Shown: piece by piece, positions 26,263-36,052 of the stretch
How positions within the stretch are numbered: position 1 is the stretch's first letter
Layout: each line of letters begins with the position of its first letter
NCBI RefSeq assembly: GCF_003668635.1
Contig: NZ_RCWH01000001.1
Location: 434,001-498,000 of the forward strand
Length of the DNA stretch: 64,000 nucleotides
From: Planomicrobium sp. Y74
Lineage (GTDB): Bacteria > Bacillota > Bacilli > Bacillales_A > Planococcaceae
Direction: 5' to 3'
The notes under the pieces: generated by a model
Databases searched by the model: none
Told to the model about the DNA's origin: nothing
Seen by the model: the letters and a program-made list of their open reading frames with translations, nothing else
Made by a program: the position numbers and the translations under genes

Positions 26263-29200
26263 AATCCTTTCCATTTCAATCAGTAAGTCTCCAGTGGAAA
26301 TACCGTCTGCGGCATTCACATGGATTTCTGTAATTGTTCCATCAAAAGGAGCTTGCACGGTCGTTTCCATTTTCATGGCTTCTGTTACAAGCAGGTGGTC
26401 GCCGCGTTTTACTTTGGCGCCTTTCTCTGCAACAACTTTCAAAACAGTTCCCGGCATTGTTGCTGCAATATGGCTTTCCTGCGTAGGATCAGCTTTCGGT
26501 TTTGCAGCACTGTCGGTTTCAACTGTCATATCCGTAATGCTCACTTCACGCGGCTGGCCATTCAACTCAAAGTAAATCGAACGGGTTCCGTCTTTTTGCG
26601 GTTCTCCAATTGACACCAGCTTGATGATCAATGTTTTCCCTTTTTGGATTTCAACTTCAATTTCTTCCCCAAGCCGCATTCCATAGAGGAAAGTCAGCGT
26701 GTCGAGAACCGAAACGTCGCCGAATGTTTTATTGGTTAATGAATATTCATCGAAAACTTTAGGATACAATGCATATGCCAACACTTCATGGCTTGTAACC
26801 GGACGATCCAATTTTTCATACAGCGTTTTGCTGATTTCTTCAAAATCAGCCGGCTCAAGCAACTCTCCAGGGCGAACTGTAATCGGTTTGCGCTCTTTCA
26901 AGATCACTTTTTGCAATTCTTCAGGGAATCCGCCATGCGGCTGTCCGATATAACCTTCGAAGAATTCGATGACCGACTCAGGGAAATCGATTGTTTCACC
27001 GCGAGTGATGACCGTTTCCTCATCCAAATCATTCTGTACCATGAACAGCGCCATATCTCCTACGACTTTCGATGAAGGTGTCACTTTTACAACATCACCG
27101 AACAGCATGTTGACGCGGGAATACATTTCCTTCACATTTTCCCAGCGCATCCCAAGGCCAACCGCTTTCGCTTGCTGCTGCAGATTGCTGTATTGGCCGC
27201 CTGGCATTTCGTGTACGTATATTTCTGAATGCGGACTGTTCATACCGCTTTCGAAATCACTGTAATATTTACGGACATCTTCCCAGTAATGCGAAAGTTT
27301 TTCTTGGGCCTGAATATCCATCCGGACTTCACGGCCGCTTCCGTTCATCGCGTAATACAGAGAATTCGAGCTTGGCTGCGAAGTAAGACCCGCCATGGAA
27401 CCTAGTGCAGTATCGACGATATCAACACCTGCCTGGATGGCTTTCGAATACATATAAATACCGTTGCCGCTCGTATCATGCGTATGGAGATGGATCGGCA
27501 TCGATACCGTATCTTTCAGTTCGGAAACCAGACGGTAAGCCGCTTCCGGTTTGAGAAGACCTGCCATATCTTTAATGGCCAGAATATGTGCACCTGAAGC
27601 TTCCAGCTCTTTTGCCATATCCTTATAATATTGGACAGTGTATTTATCACGGCTCGGATCCAGGATATCTCCTGTGTAACAAATTGCCGCTTCTGCAATT
27701 TTACCGCTCTGCCTCACTTCATCGATGGCCACTTCCATGCCTTTGATCCAGTTAAGGCTGTCAAAAATACGGAATACATCTATTCCCGCTTCTCCGGATT
27801 TACGAACAAAATCACGGATTACATTATCCGGATAGTTTTTATAACCTACTGCATTCGCTCCGCGGAAAAGCATCTGGAACAAGACATTTGGCATCTGTTC
27901 ACGCAATTTGATCAAACGCTGCCAAGGATCTTCTTTCAGGAAACGGTAAGAGACATCAAATGTCGCCCCTCCCCACATCTCCATTGAAAACAGATCTTTC
28001 TGTAAGTGTGCCGTCTCTTTTGCCACAGCAAACATATCAAACGAACGAACGCGCGTTGCCAATAAAGACTGGTGGGCATCCCTGAAAGTCGTGTCCGTTA
28101 GAAGGACATCTTCCTGCTCATGTATCCACTTAGCCAATCCCTCGGCTCCTCTTTCGTCAAAAATTTGCTTGGTACCCGGAGGCAAAGTTGTGCTCAAATC
28201 AATCTCCGGTTTTCTCGCTGCTGCGTGGATCGGTTTCTTTTTCTTTTCAATTCCCGGGAATCCATTAACCGTAACATTGCCGATATAGCTCAAAAGCTTG
28301 GTTCCACGGTCTTGTCGGACTGGGAACATAAACAGTTCCGGCGTTGAATCGATAAAACTTGTATCAAAATCACCTTTGATAAAGCTCGGGTGCTTAACTA
28401 CATTCTCCAAAAATGGGATATTTGTTTTAATTCCACGGATCCGGAATTCCTGTAAGTTGCGGTCCATCTTGCCTGCCGCTTCCTTGAACGTCAATGCCCA
28501 AGTCGATAATTTCACCAATAGAGAGTCATAATATGGGGAAATTACTGCCCCCTGGAAGGCATTTCCGGTATCCAGACGAACACCGAAACCGCCACCCGAA
28601 CGATATACCATCAATCTTCCTGCATCCGGCATAAAGTCATTGACCGGATCTTCCGTTGTAACACGTGATTGGATTGCAAAACCGAATAACGGAATTTTAT
28701 CCTGTGAAGGAATTGAAATCACATCTCCATGAAGGTCATGTCCTCTAGCGATATGGATTTGGGAATGGACGATATCAATTCCGGTAATCATTTCCGTAAT
28801 GGTATGCTCCACTTGAATACGCGGGTTTACTTCTATGAAGTAGAATTCATCATTTGATACAAGGAATTCTACTGTTCCTGCATTTATGTAATCAATATTT
28901 TTCATCAGCTTCACTGCCGCTTCACAGATTTCATTGCGCAGTTCATTGCTGATTGAATTTGAAGGTGCTATCTCCACCACTTTTTGGTGGCGGCGCTGAA
29001 TCGAGCAGTCGCGTTCATAAAGGTGTACGATATTGCCGTATTGGTCCCCGAGAATCTGGACTTCGATATGCTTCGGTTTTTCAACAAATTTTTCTACATA
29101 CATTTCATCTGAACCGAAAGCCGCTTTCGCTTCAGACTTCGCTCTTTCATACGCTGATGCCAGTTCTTCCTCTTTACGGACAATCCGCATACCGCGGCCG

Positions 29201-29700
29201 CCGCCTCCAAGAGACGCTTTGATCATTAGCGGGAAGCCGGCTGTCTTAGCGAAATCTTCCACTTCCTGAAGAGATTCTACAGGTCCATCAGTTCCAGGGA
29301 TTACAGGGATTCCGGCAGCGATCGCTTGTGAACGCGCTTTCACTTTATCGCCGAACATATCCAGATGCGCTGAAGTTGGTCCGATAAACAGGATGCCTTC
29401 CTCTTCACATCTGCGGGCAAAATGAACATTCTCGGATAAAAAGCCGTAACCCGGATGGATTGCATCAGTATCTGTGTCTTTTGCGATACGGATGATGTCT
29501 TCAATATCCAGATAAGCATCAATCGGTTTCTTTCCTTTTCCTACCAAATACGATTCGTCTGCTTTATAACGATGATATGAACCGCTGTCTTCTTGTGAAT
29601 AAATTGCAACTGTTGGAATTTTCAGTTCTGTACAGGCGCGGAAAACCCTTATAGCGATTTCTCCGCGGTTTGCCACCAAAATCTTATTGATCTTTTTCAC
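26260..29700 (-). CDS. pycA: Pyruvate carboxylase
   Basis: PycA carboxylates pyruvate to oxaloacetate, the main anaplerotic reaction. The 1146-aa protein has all domains of the single-chain enzyme: biotin carboxylase (KILVANRGEIAIRVFRAC, HPGYGFLSENVHF, KASLGGGGRGM), carboxyltransferase (LLTDTTFRDAHQSLLATRVR, the IKDMAGLLKP and LHTHDTSGNG metal region) and a C-terminal biotinyl domain with EAMKMET, Lys1110. GTG at 29700 is preferred: AGGGTG lies upstream and the start clears the ftsW end at 29717. The neighbouring ftsW and cta genes match the B. subtilis order. Confidence 0.97.
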   Translation of the reverse strand: MKKINKILVANRGEIAIRVFRACTELKIPTVAIYSQEDSGSYHRYKADESYLVGKGKKPIDAYLDIEDIIRIAKDTDTDAIHPGYGFLSENVHFARRCEEEGILFIGPTSAHLDMFGDKVKARSQAIAAGIPVIPGTDGPVESLQEVEDFAKTAGFPLMIKASLGGGGRGMRIVRKEEELASAYERAKSEAKAAFGSDEMYVEKFVEKPKHIEVQILGDQYGNIVHLYERDCSIQRRHQKVVEIAPSNSISNELRNEICEAAVKLMKNIDYINAGTVEFLVSNDEFYFIEVNPRIQVEHTITEMITGIDIVHSQIHIARGHDLHGDVISIPSQDKIPLFGFAIQSRVTTEDPVNDFMPDAGRLMVYRSGGGFGVRLDTGNAFQGAVISPYYDSLLVKLSTWALTFKEAAGKMDRNLQEFRIRGIKTNIPFLENVVKHPSFIKGDFDTSFIDSTPELFMFPVRQDRGTKLLSYIGNVTVNGFPGIEKKKKPIHAAARKPEIDLSTTLPPGTKQIFDERGAEGLAKWIHEQEDVLLTDTTFRDAHQSLLATRVRSFDMFAVAKETAHLQKDLFSMEMWGGATFDVSYRFLKEDPWQRLIKLREQMPNVLFQMLFRGANAVGYKNYPDNVIRDFVRKSGEAGIDVFRIFDSLNWIKGMEVAIDEVRQSGKIAEAAICYTGDILDPSRDKYTVQYYKDMAKELEASGAHILAIKDMAGLLKPEAAYRLVSELKDTVSMPIHLHTHDTSGNGIYMYSKAIQAGVDIVDTALGSMAGLTSQPSSNSLYYAMNGSGREVRMDIQAQEKLSHYWEDVRKYYSDFESGMNSPHSEIYVHEMPGGQYSNLQQQAKAVGLGMRWENVKEMYSRVNMLFGDVVKVTPSSKVVGDMALFMVQNDLDEETVITRGETIDFPESVIEFFEGYIGQPHGGFPEELQKVILKERKPITVRPGELLEPADFEEISKTLYEKLDRPVTSHEVLAYALYPKVFDEYSLTNKTFGDVSVLDTLTFLYGMRLGEEIEVEIQKGKTLIIKLVSIGEPQKDGTRSIYFELNGQPREVSITDMTVETDSAAKPKADPTQESHIAATMPGTVLKVVAEKGAKVKRGDHLLVTEAMKMETTVQAPFDGTITEIHVNAADGISTGDLLIEMERI

Positions 29701-29716
29701 AATGCAGCACACCCTT

Positions 29717-30883
29717 TTATTTTTTTGTGTTTTCATATTTGTGGAACATGGAGACATTCATTAATACTCCCATAGCTAACGATAACAAAATTACGGAAGT
29801 TCCGCCATAACTTATAAATGGAAGGGTGACCCCTGTTAAAGGAATAAGCCCAGATAATCCACCCAGATTGACGAAAGTCTGTATGCCGATCATGCTCGCT
29901 ATACCCGCTGACAGCATACGCGCCAATGGATCTTTCGTGGTCATAGCAATCGACAGTCCTTTCAATACAATAAATCCAAGACCCCCGATCACAAAGAGCA
30001 CTCCCAGAATACCAAGCTCTTCAGCTACAATGGACATGATAAAATCCGTATGGGGTTCCGGCAGATACCCCAATTTCTGAATTGACTGTCCCAGCCCCAA
30101 ACCACTGATTCCACCTGATCCAATAGCCAGATAACCATTGACGATTTGCATGCCAAAACCTAGCTCATCCACAAAGGGATTTAAAAATGCTTCAAGACGG
30201 CCAAGCCGTTTTTCCGTCAAAATCATATCCTGTGCAAAAATGAGAAAAGGAACAATGAAAATGGCAGCAGCCGCTGCTACGATGCCCGCCAACTTGAGGA
30301 ACATCCCAAACCGAATTCCGCTGGCAGCCATAACACTGAGCCCTACCAATGCAATGATTCCCATCGAACCAATGTCCGGTTCACGAAAAACAAGGAACAA
30401 TGCAAATGCAAGAACGATAACCGGCGGAATAATTGATTCATTCAATTGATTGATGGTACCTTTTTTGTATTTATTTGAAAATACACCAGACAGATAAAAG
30501 ATTAACCCTACTTTCGCAATTTCCGAAGGCTGGATGCTGGCAAAACCGATGTAAATCCAACTTTGTGCGCCACCGCCTGCATAACCGATAAAATGCACCA
30601 GAATCAGGCCACTGAAAACGACAAAGAGAATCGACATCATCACCCATTTCTTGCTGAAATGCTTATAAGGGAAAATGGCACCGAGCACAAAGGCCGGCAA
30701 AGCAAGTGCCAAGTTTATAAGCTGCTGATTGAAGAAGTGGTTTGGCTCCCAGCCATACCTATAGACGGACCAGGCCATGCTTGCACTGTAAATCATGACC
30801 AAGCCGAAGAGGGTTAACGCGAGATAGGTAAAAAGAAGAGGATAATCAAAATTAGCGGCGTACCGCTTTATGTATTGTTTCAT
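29717..30883 (-). CDS. ftsW: FtsW/RodA/SpoVE family peptidoglycan glycosyltransferase
   Basis: A 388-aa SEDS protein that polymerises lipid II at the division site. It has about ten membrane segments, the family blocks FIGYAGGGAQSWIYIGFASIQPSEIAKVG and EPHTDFIMSIVAEELG, and the C-terminal FVNLGGLSGLIPLTGVTLPFISYGGTS. Upstream of pycA, as in B. subtilis ylaO (ftsW), it is most likely the division member of the family, not RodA. The ATG at 30883 is eight bases after GAGG; a first ATG at 30898 overlaps that site. Confidence 0.92.
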   Translation of the reverse strand: MKQYIKRYAANFDYPLLFTYLALTLFGLVMIYSASMAWSVYRYGWEPNHFFNQQLINLALALPAFVLGAIFPYKHFSKKWVMMSILFVVFSGLILVHFIGYAGGGAQSWIYIGFASIQPSEIAKVGLIFYLSGVFSNKYKKGTINQLNESIIPPVIVLAFALFLVFREPDIGSMGIIALVGLSVMAASGIRFGMFLKLAGIVAAAAAIFIVPFLIFAQDMILTEKRLGRLEAFLNPFVDELGFGMQIVNGYLAIGSGGISGLGLGQSIQKLGYLPEPHTDFIMSIVAEELGILGVLFVIGGLGFIVLKGLSIAMTTKDPLARMLSAGIASMIGIQTFVNLGGLSGLIPLTGVTLPFISYGGTSVILLSLAMGVLMNVSMFHKYENTKK

Positions 30884-30913
30884 ATATTCAAACCTCATTT
30901 ATATTTTTTGTTA

Positions 30914-30949
30914 GTAAAAAAACTCAAACAAAAATCGTTTGAGTTTGCT
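30914..30949 (-). terminator. Rho-independent terminator after ylaN
   Basis: On the minus strand ACTCAAAC pairs with GTTTGAGT around GATTTTT, followed by TTTTTTTAC. Confidence 0.85.
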
Positions 30950-31231
30950 TTATTTATTCGTATACGCTTCATGAAGGATAGATAATTTCTTTTCGAGCGT
31001 ATCCATTAAATTTTTCCCGTCTTCCTTTTCGATCAAACCTAGCTTTACTGCGAAATCAATTTCACGCGAAAGACCAAACATTTGCGTATCAAGGACTTCT
31101 TCATATAACGGGCATGACGGCAAAGTCAGATTGTCCATTTGGACTTTAATCAATTGCTCTATTTTCAGCGCATCGGCTTTAAGGAGGTCCAATGCTTTAT
31201 GCTGATAAGTTTGTTCTTCTGTATGCTCCAT
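30950..31231 (-). CDS. ylaN: YlaN family (DUF1507) protein
   Basis: A 93-aa helical cytoplasmic protein of the YlaN family. In B. subtilis and S. aureus YlaN is linked to iron homeostasis, being reported to bind Fe(II) and relieve repression by Fur. The sequence [35 protein letters not shown] includes the conserved Cys/Glu/Asp-bearing centre. GGGGGAG precedes the ATG. It is a monocistronic gene just upstream of ftsW, as in B. subtilis. Confidence 0.9.
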   Translation of the reverse strand: MEHTEEQTYQHKALDLLKADALKIEQLIKVQMDNLTLPSCPLYEEVLDTQMFGLSREIDFAVKLGLIEKEDGKNLMDTLEKKLSILHEAYTNK

Positions 31232-31398
31232 GAGGACTCCCCCATTTACTGAAATTTCTTCTGTTCAACCTGTTTAAAGTGTATCTTTTAAACAGCGAAA
31301 TTGCAAGCCTCCTCTTCCATGGAAGCAATCACTTTAGGAACTTGACAAAGACAGGTATACTGATAGAAGAGTGATTATCTAGATGGAGGGTTTTACTA

Positions 31399-31905
31399 AT
31401 GGAATTTATTATTCAATTTAAAGGCGAAGTGAAATTTAAACTGACTCTTGATCCGACAGTATGGATTTTTGATGATCGAAAATTGGATCTTGAGAAATAT
31501 TTTACAGAGGAACGAATCGAACGCGATGAACTGGAAGAATACAAACGCGGAATGGGTGAACACTGGTCACGCGAAATCATGGAAGGCGCAACAGTGCCAC
31601 CTACTTTGAATTCTGAAAAGAAATATAAAAAGCAGGAGAAAAAGGATATGCTTACCGGCACATTCGGTATTCTGTTTAGACCTTTCATTGAAAACGCTGA
31701 ACCGTATGAAACTGCCAAGACGGTCGTTTTTGAAACAGATAATGGAGACTTCAGCTTTCCACTTGAGGATTCAAAGGAATTGGTCCTGAAATTCAGCCAG
31801 GAAGGCAAACCGCTCCGTGAAGATGGACCCGTCCATGTCCTTCTGCCTGATGGAAGCAACCTGGACAATCCGATAACAAATATAACAGCCATCCGGGTAG
31901 AATAG
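31399..31905 (+). CDS. Conserved Bacillales protein, YlaL-type by position
   Basis: A 168-aa soluble protein. It has TLDPTVWIFDDRKLDLEKYF near the N-terminus and KPLREDGPVHVLLPDGSN near the C-terminus, blocks I associate with the B. subtilis YlaL group; some databases label it a peptidyl-prolyl isomerase without clear support. No catalytic motif is visible. GGAGGG lies before the ATG. It heads a plus-strand unit with ylaI and a membrane-protein gene, spaced by 12 bases and one-base overlap. Confidence 0.6.
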   Translation: MEFIIQFKGEVKFKLTLDPTVWIFDDRKLDLEKYFTEERIERDELEEYKRGMGEHWSREIMEGATVPPTLNSEKKYKKQEKKDMLTGTFGILFRPFIENAEPYETAKTVVFETDNGDFSFPLEDSKELVLKFSQEGKPLREDGPVHVLLPDGSNLDNPITNITAIRVE

Positions 31906-31917
31906 GAGTGAAACAGC

Positions 31918-32121
31918 ATGCGTGTTAAATGTGTAATGTGTGACACCATCGAAGAACTGGTGGATGACACGCTTGAGGCAAAACGCCTTAGAAACCGTCC
32001 AATCCATACCCATATGTGCAACAATTGCTATCAGCGTATTGAGCAGCGGACGAAAGAACGGCTGGCAACCGGAAAGTTTCATTTTTATCGCAGTTCAAGA
32101 AAAATTGAGGAAGACTTTTGA
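31918..32121 (+). CDS. ylaI: YlaI family (DUF2197) zinc-ribbon protein
   Basis: A 67-aa protein with two CxxC knuckles, CVMC at 5-8 and CNNC at 34-37, forming a predicted zinc ribbon; the tail FHFYRSSRKIEEDF is basic. This matches YlaI/DUF2197, whose function is not established. AGGAGTG stands before the ATG. Its TGA overlaps the next ATG by one base. Confidence 0.82.
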   Translation: MRVKCVMCDTIEELVDDTLEAKRLRNRPIHTHMCNNCYQRIEQRTKERLATGKFHFYRSSRKIEEDF

Positions 32122-32570
32122 TGAAGTTCCTGAAAGGTGTTTGGATCGGCTTTTGGAGCGGACTGATTCTGGGATTGTTATTTAAATGGATACAAGCAGT
32201 AACCGGCGTCAATGTATATTTATTATTGCTGAATGTCGATTTCATCCCTGTTATCGGCAAAGTCGAATGGTCCGAGATGACTGAATTTTTATTTCATACA
32301 GCTGTTTCTGTTGTCATCGGCATCGTCTATGTCTATTTCGCCAAACGCCGTCCCTATACTTTCGGGCAATTGACCGTTCTTAGCCTGGTTCTTTGTTCGC
32401 CTACTTACATTCTCTATTTCCTATTATCATCGTTGGCGATCACCGATCAGGTTCCTGGGCTCACTGACTGGGAAGCTATTACTTATTGGGTATTCGGCCA
32501 CCTGGCATATTCCTTGCTGCTGCCTATACTCTATAAAACATTTGAAAGAAAAAACGCTGCATCTCAATGA
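32121..32570 (+). CDS. Small integral membrane protein of unknown function
   Basis: A 149-aa protein with four hydrophobic segments (about 5-24, 28-45, 60-80, 90-112, the last region extending to 135). I do not recognise the family. Features seen are the N-terminal GVWIGFWSGLILGLLFKW, a PYTFGQLTVLSLVLCSPTY stretch and a C-terminus NAASQ encoded by a terminator stem. The ATG overlaps the ylaI stop by one base (TGATG), so it is translationally coupled to that zinc-ribbon gene. Confidence 0.7.
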   Translation: MKFLKGVWIGFWSGLILGLLFKWIQAVTGVNVYLLLLNVDFIPVIGKVEWSEMTEFLFHTAVSVVIGIVYVYFAKRRPYTFGQLTVLSLVLCSPTYILYFLLSSLAITDQVPGLTDWEAITYWVFGHLAYSLLLPILYKTFERKNAASQ

Positions 32571-32584
32571 GATGCAGCGTTTTC
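32551..32584. terminator. Bidirectional terminator embedded in two coding ends
   Basis: AAAACGCTGCATCTC pairs with GAGATGCAGCGTTTT around AAT. The stem covers the last codons of both convergent genes, whose stops lie in the loop region and overlap. T runs are short but present on both sides. Confidence 0.75.
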
Positions 32585-32893
32585 GCGTTTTTCGCGCCAT
32601 AAGCGGATTTTATAAAGAATCAGGATAAGCGCGGCAATGACCAAGCCCTCGACAACCGGTAGAAAGAAAGCTAAAAATGTTAGCCCCAAACTGCCGGCTG
32701 CCAAGAAAAGACCAATTACGATGTTTTTTCCGAGCGGCAGCCTTTTAGCAAAGCCCAGTTTATAAACCAACGCCGACAAAAGAAGGATTACCGCAAATAA
32801 TGCGTACCCAGCCACTTCGAAGTTTGGCAAATTCTGATATAGCACTCGGGCTACCGGATACATACTGTCATAGACAAACGATTGATCGTCCAC
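32564..32893 (-). CDS. ylaH: YlaH-like membrane protein
   Basis: A 109-aa membrane protein with three hydrophobic segments (about 28-46, 55-75, 78-98) and a basic tail RLWREKREN. Position next to typA and topology fit the YlaH family, whose function is unknown. It appears to start with GTG at 32893, 23 bases after the typA stop, with GGAAGGA upstream, so it is likely cotranscribed with typA. Its last residues NAASH come from the shared terminator hairpin. Confidence 0.75.
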   Translation of the reverse strand: MDDQSFVYDSMYPVARVLYQNLPNFEVAGYALFAVILLLSALVYKLGFAKRLPLGKNIVIGLFLAAGSLGLTFLAFFLPVVEGLVIAALILILYKIRLWREKRENAASH

Positions 32894-32916
32894 GGATTAT
32901 ACATCCTTCCATTCTA

Positions 32917-34764
32917 TTATTCTTCGATGGCCACTTTTTTCTTCTTCGCCATACGCTCACGTTCGTTTTTATCAAGAATTTTCTTGCGCAAACGGATCGT
33001 TTGTGGCGTGATTTCACAGTACTCATCGTCATTCAAGTACTCAAGTGCTTCTTCAAGGCTCATCAGACGTGCTTTTTTCATAGTCGTTGTCTGATCTTTA
33101 TTTGCTGAACGGATGTTTGTTGCAGCTTTGATCTTAACGATGTTAACAGTCAAATCGCTGTCGCGGTTGTGTTCGCCGACGATCATGCCTTCATAAATTT
33201 CAGCACCAACTTCAACAAAGGCAGTTCCGCGATCTTCGATTCCCATTAGGCCGTAAGTCGAAACTTTACCGCGTTCCATGGATACCAATACACCTTGACG
33301 GCGTCCGCCTACGCGGCCTGAAACCACTGGCTGATAGCTGTCGAATGTGTGGTTGATGATTCCGTATCCGCGAGTCTGTGTCAGGAATTCAGTCGTATAA
33401 CCGATCAAGCCACGTGCTGGTACGTTAAATACCAAACGGACCTGTCCATTTCCGTTATTGACCATATCCAGCATTTCACCTTTACGTTCACCAAGTGATT
33501 CAATGATTGCACCCGTGTATTCTTCCGGCACATCAACTTGTACACGTTCAACCGGTTCGCAGCGTACGCCATCTATCATACGTACGATAACTTCCGGTTT
33601 TGAAACCTGGATTTCAAATCCTTCACGGCGCATGTTCTCGATAAGGATCGACAAATGCAATTCTCCGCGTCCTGAAACAACCCAAGCGTCAGGTGAATCT
33701 GTCGGATCTACACGCAAAGAAACATCTGTTTCCAATTGAGCATCTAAACGTTCCTGAATTTTTCTTGATGTAATGAATTTACCTTCTTTACCTGCAAATG
33801 GGCTGTTGTTAACAAGGAAAGTCATTTGAAGAGTCGGTTCATCGATACGCAGAATCGGTAAAGCTTCCTGATGGTCCTGAGGACATACAGTTTCTCCAAC
33901 GTTGATATCTTCCATACCTGAAATAGCGATTAAGTCGCCTGCTTCAGCTTTTTGAATTTCAATCCGTTTAAGACCCATGAAACCATGGATTTTTGTTACA
34001 CGGAAATTCTTCACTGAACCGTCAAGTTTCATCAATGCTACTGATTGTCCGACTTCGATTGTTCCGCGGAATACACGGCCGATACCGATACGTCCAACAT
34101 AGTCATTGTAGTCAAGAAGTGCTACCTGGAACTGAAGTGGCTCATCTCTGTTATCGATTGGAGCAGGGACGTTATCCAGAATTGAATCGTAAAGAACCTG
34201 CATTGTCTCTTCTTGATCCGAAGGATCTGGAGAAAGACTTGCAGTACCATTCATAGCTGATGCAAAAATAACCGGGAACTCCAATTGTTCATCATTAGCT
34301 TCAAGTTCAATGAATAATTCGATGACTTCGTCAACTACTTCTTCAGGGCGCGCGAAATCACGGTCGATTTTGTTTACTACTACGATTGGTTTCAAGTTTT
34401 GCTCAAGTGCTTTTTTCAACACGAAACGTGTTTGCGGCATACAGCCTTCATAAGCGTCCACTACTAATAAAACACCATCAACCATTTTCATGATACGTTC
34501 CACTTCTCCACCGAAATCGGCGTGGCCTGGAGTATCCAAAATGTTGATTTTAGCGTCTTTATATTGAATCGCAGTGTTTTTTGCCAGAATTGTAATTCCA
34601 CGTTCTCTCTCGATATCATTTGAGTCCATAGCTCGTTCATCCATATGTTCATTTGAACGGAAAATTCCAGATTGCTGCAGAAGTTGATCCACTAAAGTTG
34701 TTTTACCATGGTCAACGTGGGCAATTATAGCAATGTTTCTTAGGTCGTTACGTAAGTTAGTCAT
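32917..34764 (-). CDS. typA: Translational GTPase TypA/BipA
   Basis: TypA/BipA is a ribosome-binding GTPase of the EF-G family, needed for growth under stress and for large-subunit assembly at low temperature. The 615-aa protein has [10 protein letters not shown] at 15-24, the switch sequence [26 protein letters not shown] and NKIDRD, followed by EF-G-like domains and the TypA-specific C-terminus. The ATG at 34764 follows GGAG at seven bases; the frame extension to 34818 is not supported by a ribosome site. Confidence 0.96.
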   Translation of the reverse strand: MTNLRNDLRNIAIIAHVDHGKTTLVDQLLQQSGIFRSNEHMDERAMDSNDIERERGITILAKNTAIQYKDAKINILDTPGHADFGGEVERIMKMVDGVLLVVDAYEGCMPQTRFVLKKALEQNLKPIVVVNKIDRDFARPEEVVDEVIELFIELEANDEQLEFPVIFASAMNGTASLSPDPSDQEETMQVLYDSILDNVPAPIDNRDEPLQFQVALLDYNDYVGRIGIGRVFRGTIEVGQSVALMKLDGSVKNFRVTKIHGFMGLKRIEIQKAEAGDLIAISGMEDINVGETVCPQDHQEALPILRIDEPTLQMTFLVNNSPFAGKEGKFITSRKIQERLDAQLETDVSLRVDPTDSPDAWVVSGRGELHLSILIENMRREGFEIQVSKPEVIVRMIDGVRCEPVERVQVDVPEEYTGAIIESLGERKGEMLDMVNNGNGQVRLVFNVPARGLIGYTTEFLTQTRGYGIINHTFDSYQPVVSGRVGGRRQGVLVSMERGKVSTYGLMGIEDRGTAFVEVGAEIYEGMIVGEHNRDSDLTVNIVKIKAATNIRSANKDQTTTMKKARLMSLEEALEYLNDDEYCEITPQTIRLRKKILDKNERERMAKKKKVAIEE

Positions 34765-34873
34765 AATTTCACTCCAATATTCTTTTTTCATGTCTATAAC
34801 TGTGCTAGTATAGCACATATAGGGAAAAAACCCTAAGATTTTATTTCCACATCCACTAGCAGGAGGAAAATTA

Positions 34874-35059
34874 ATGAAAAATGTAAAATGGATCTTCGTT
34901 CTCTACTCGTTTGCTGCATTGTTGGCTATGGTCGGAATCGGCGTTGCAGTAGCGTTCCGCAGTTTCCCAATGATTTTTCTAGCGATACTATTACTAGGTG
35001 CAATTATGGTTATGGGTTTCAAGAAAAAGCGTGCAATGATTGAAGCCGGTTTAATGTAG
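34874..35059 (+). CDS. ylaF: YlaF family (DUF5325) small membrane protein
   Basis: A 61-aa protein with two hydrophobic helices (7-27 and 33-48) joined by a short RSF turn, ending in a basic GFKKKRAMIEAGLM tail. Size, topology and the position divergent from typA fit YlaF/DUF5325, of unknown function. A strong AGGAGG sits before the ATG. It may be a small regulator or subunit of a membrane complex, but nothing visible names a partner. Confidence 0.8.
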   Translation: MKNVKWIFVLYSFAALLAMVGIGVAVAFRSFPMIFLAILLLGAIMVMGFKKKRAMIEAGLM

Positions 35060-35145
35060 TTCGGATATAAATATTATACTTAACAAAAAAATAACATTTT
35101 TATGTTAAGTCTTCAATAATTTCAATCCCATTATTGAAGAAAATT

Positions 35146-35178
35146 AAAAGGATGCGCCGGCGCATCCTTTTTTTTTAT
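35146..35178. terminator. Bidirectional terminator between ylaF and the inositol-phosphatase gene
   Basis: AAAAGGATGCGCC is followed by its exact complement and nine T residues on the plus side. A separate hairpin, CTTCAATAA/TTATTGAAG, lies just upstream at 35111-35139. Confidence 0.82.
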
Positions 35179-35966
35179 TTTTCATGAATGTAATCCTTAA
35201 GTATCCGGGAATGGATCGAAGGGTTGGCTACAAGAAATGTGTCCTGCTCCAGCAAATTTCCGGGTTCCCCTCTAAAGTTGGTAGCGATCGCTCCAACTTC
35301 CCTTGCAATCACCATTCCTCCGGCAATGTCCCATGGCGACAGCCTCATGGAGATGTAGGCATCAATTCGTCCACTTGCCAAATATGCCAACTCCAGTGCT
35401 GCGGAACCATATGACCTGATGCCGCGGACATCCTGGATTAACTTTAATGTTCCGCTATGGTCAAAGTGGCGGTTTGGCACAGCCCAAGTTGCATTCATAG
35501 CAAGAATCGACTCTTCTATGGTTGTAGTACCCAAGGGTCTGAGCCTCTCATCATTATAATAGGCTCCGCCCTCCTGCACTCCGTGGTAAAGATCGTCATT
35601 TACCACATCGTATATGTAGCCCAATTTGCCGACGCCATCATCATAAATCCCGAGCGAAATGGCGAAATTTCGTTTCTGATGGACAAAATTCATCGTTCCA
35701 TCAATTGGGTCAAGCAACCAGATCACCCCATTTTGATCCTCAATATCGTCGCCAAAACCTTCTTCTCCGAAAATCCGGTGCCCCGGGAAATCGCGATTGA
35801 TGCGGGAAATGAAAAATTGCTCTATTTCTTTATCGATATTAGTAACAAGATCATTTGCATCAGATTTTGACTCAATTGAAATATCAGACAGGAAAGAGTT
35901 CCGTATTTTATGTCCTGCTTCTTTGATAAGTGACTTGATGTATCGGTCCATTGCGTGCAAATCCAT
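35175..35966 (-). CDS. Inositol monophosphatase family protein (SuhB/YktC-like)
   Basis: A 263-aa metal-dependent sugar phosphatase of the IMPase/FBPase superfamily. GEEGFG at 67-72 and WLLDPIDGTMNFVHQ (83-97) form the first metal site, and SPWDIAGGMVIAREVGA near 220 supplies the second aspartate. B. subtilis YktC has been reported to act on inositol monophosphate and NADP-type substrates; the true substrate here is open. GAGGAGG lies before the ATG. The location beside ykt genes agrees with yktC. Confidence 0.9.
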   Translation of the reverse strand: MDLHAMDRYIKSLIKEAGHKIRNSFLSDISIESKSDANDLVTNIDKEIEQFFISRINRDFPGHRIFGEEGFGDDIEDQNGVIWLLDPIDGTMNFVHQKRNFAISLGIYDDGVGKLGYIYDVVNDDLYHGVQEGGAYYNDERLRPLGTTTIEESILAMNATWAVPNRHFDHSGTLKLIQDVRGIRSYGSAALELAYLASGRIDAYISMRLSPWDIAGGMVIAREVGAIATNFRGEPGNLLEQDTFLVANPSIHSRILKDYIHEK

Positions 35967-36002
35967 AAAAAAGCCTCCTCTGTTTCCACCATTATAACGT
36001 CA

Positions 36003-36040
36003 AAAGGCACCTACTGTCATACTTCAGCAGGTGCCTTTAT
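36003..36040. terminator. Hairpin terminator after the ykzI-like gene
   Basis: AAGGCACCT pairs with AGGTGCCTT around a 14-base loop. On the minus strand the tail is TTTTGACG, so termination may be modest. Confidence 0.6.
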
Positions 36041-36052
36041 AAATGGATGATA

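Noticed and set aside
31413..32024. 203-codon ORF antisense to the YlaL-type and ylaI genes
   Set aside because: Serine-rich antisense shadow with no ribosome site; the plus-strand genes have good starts and coherent products.
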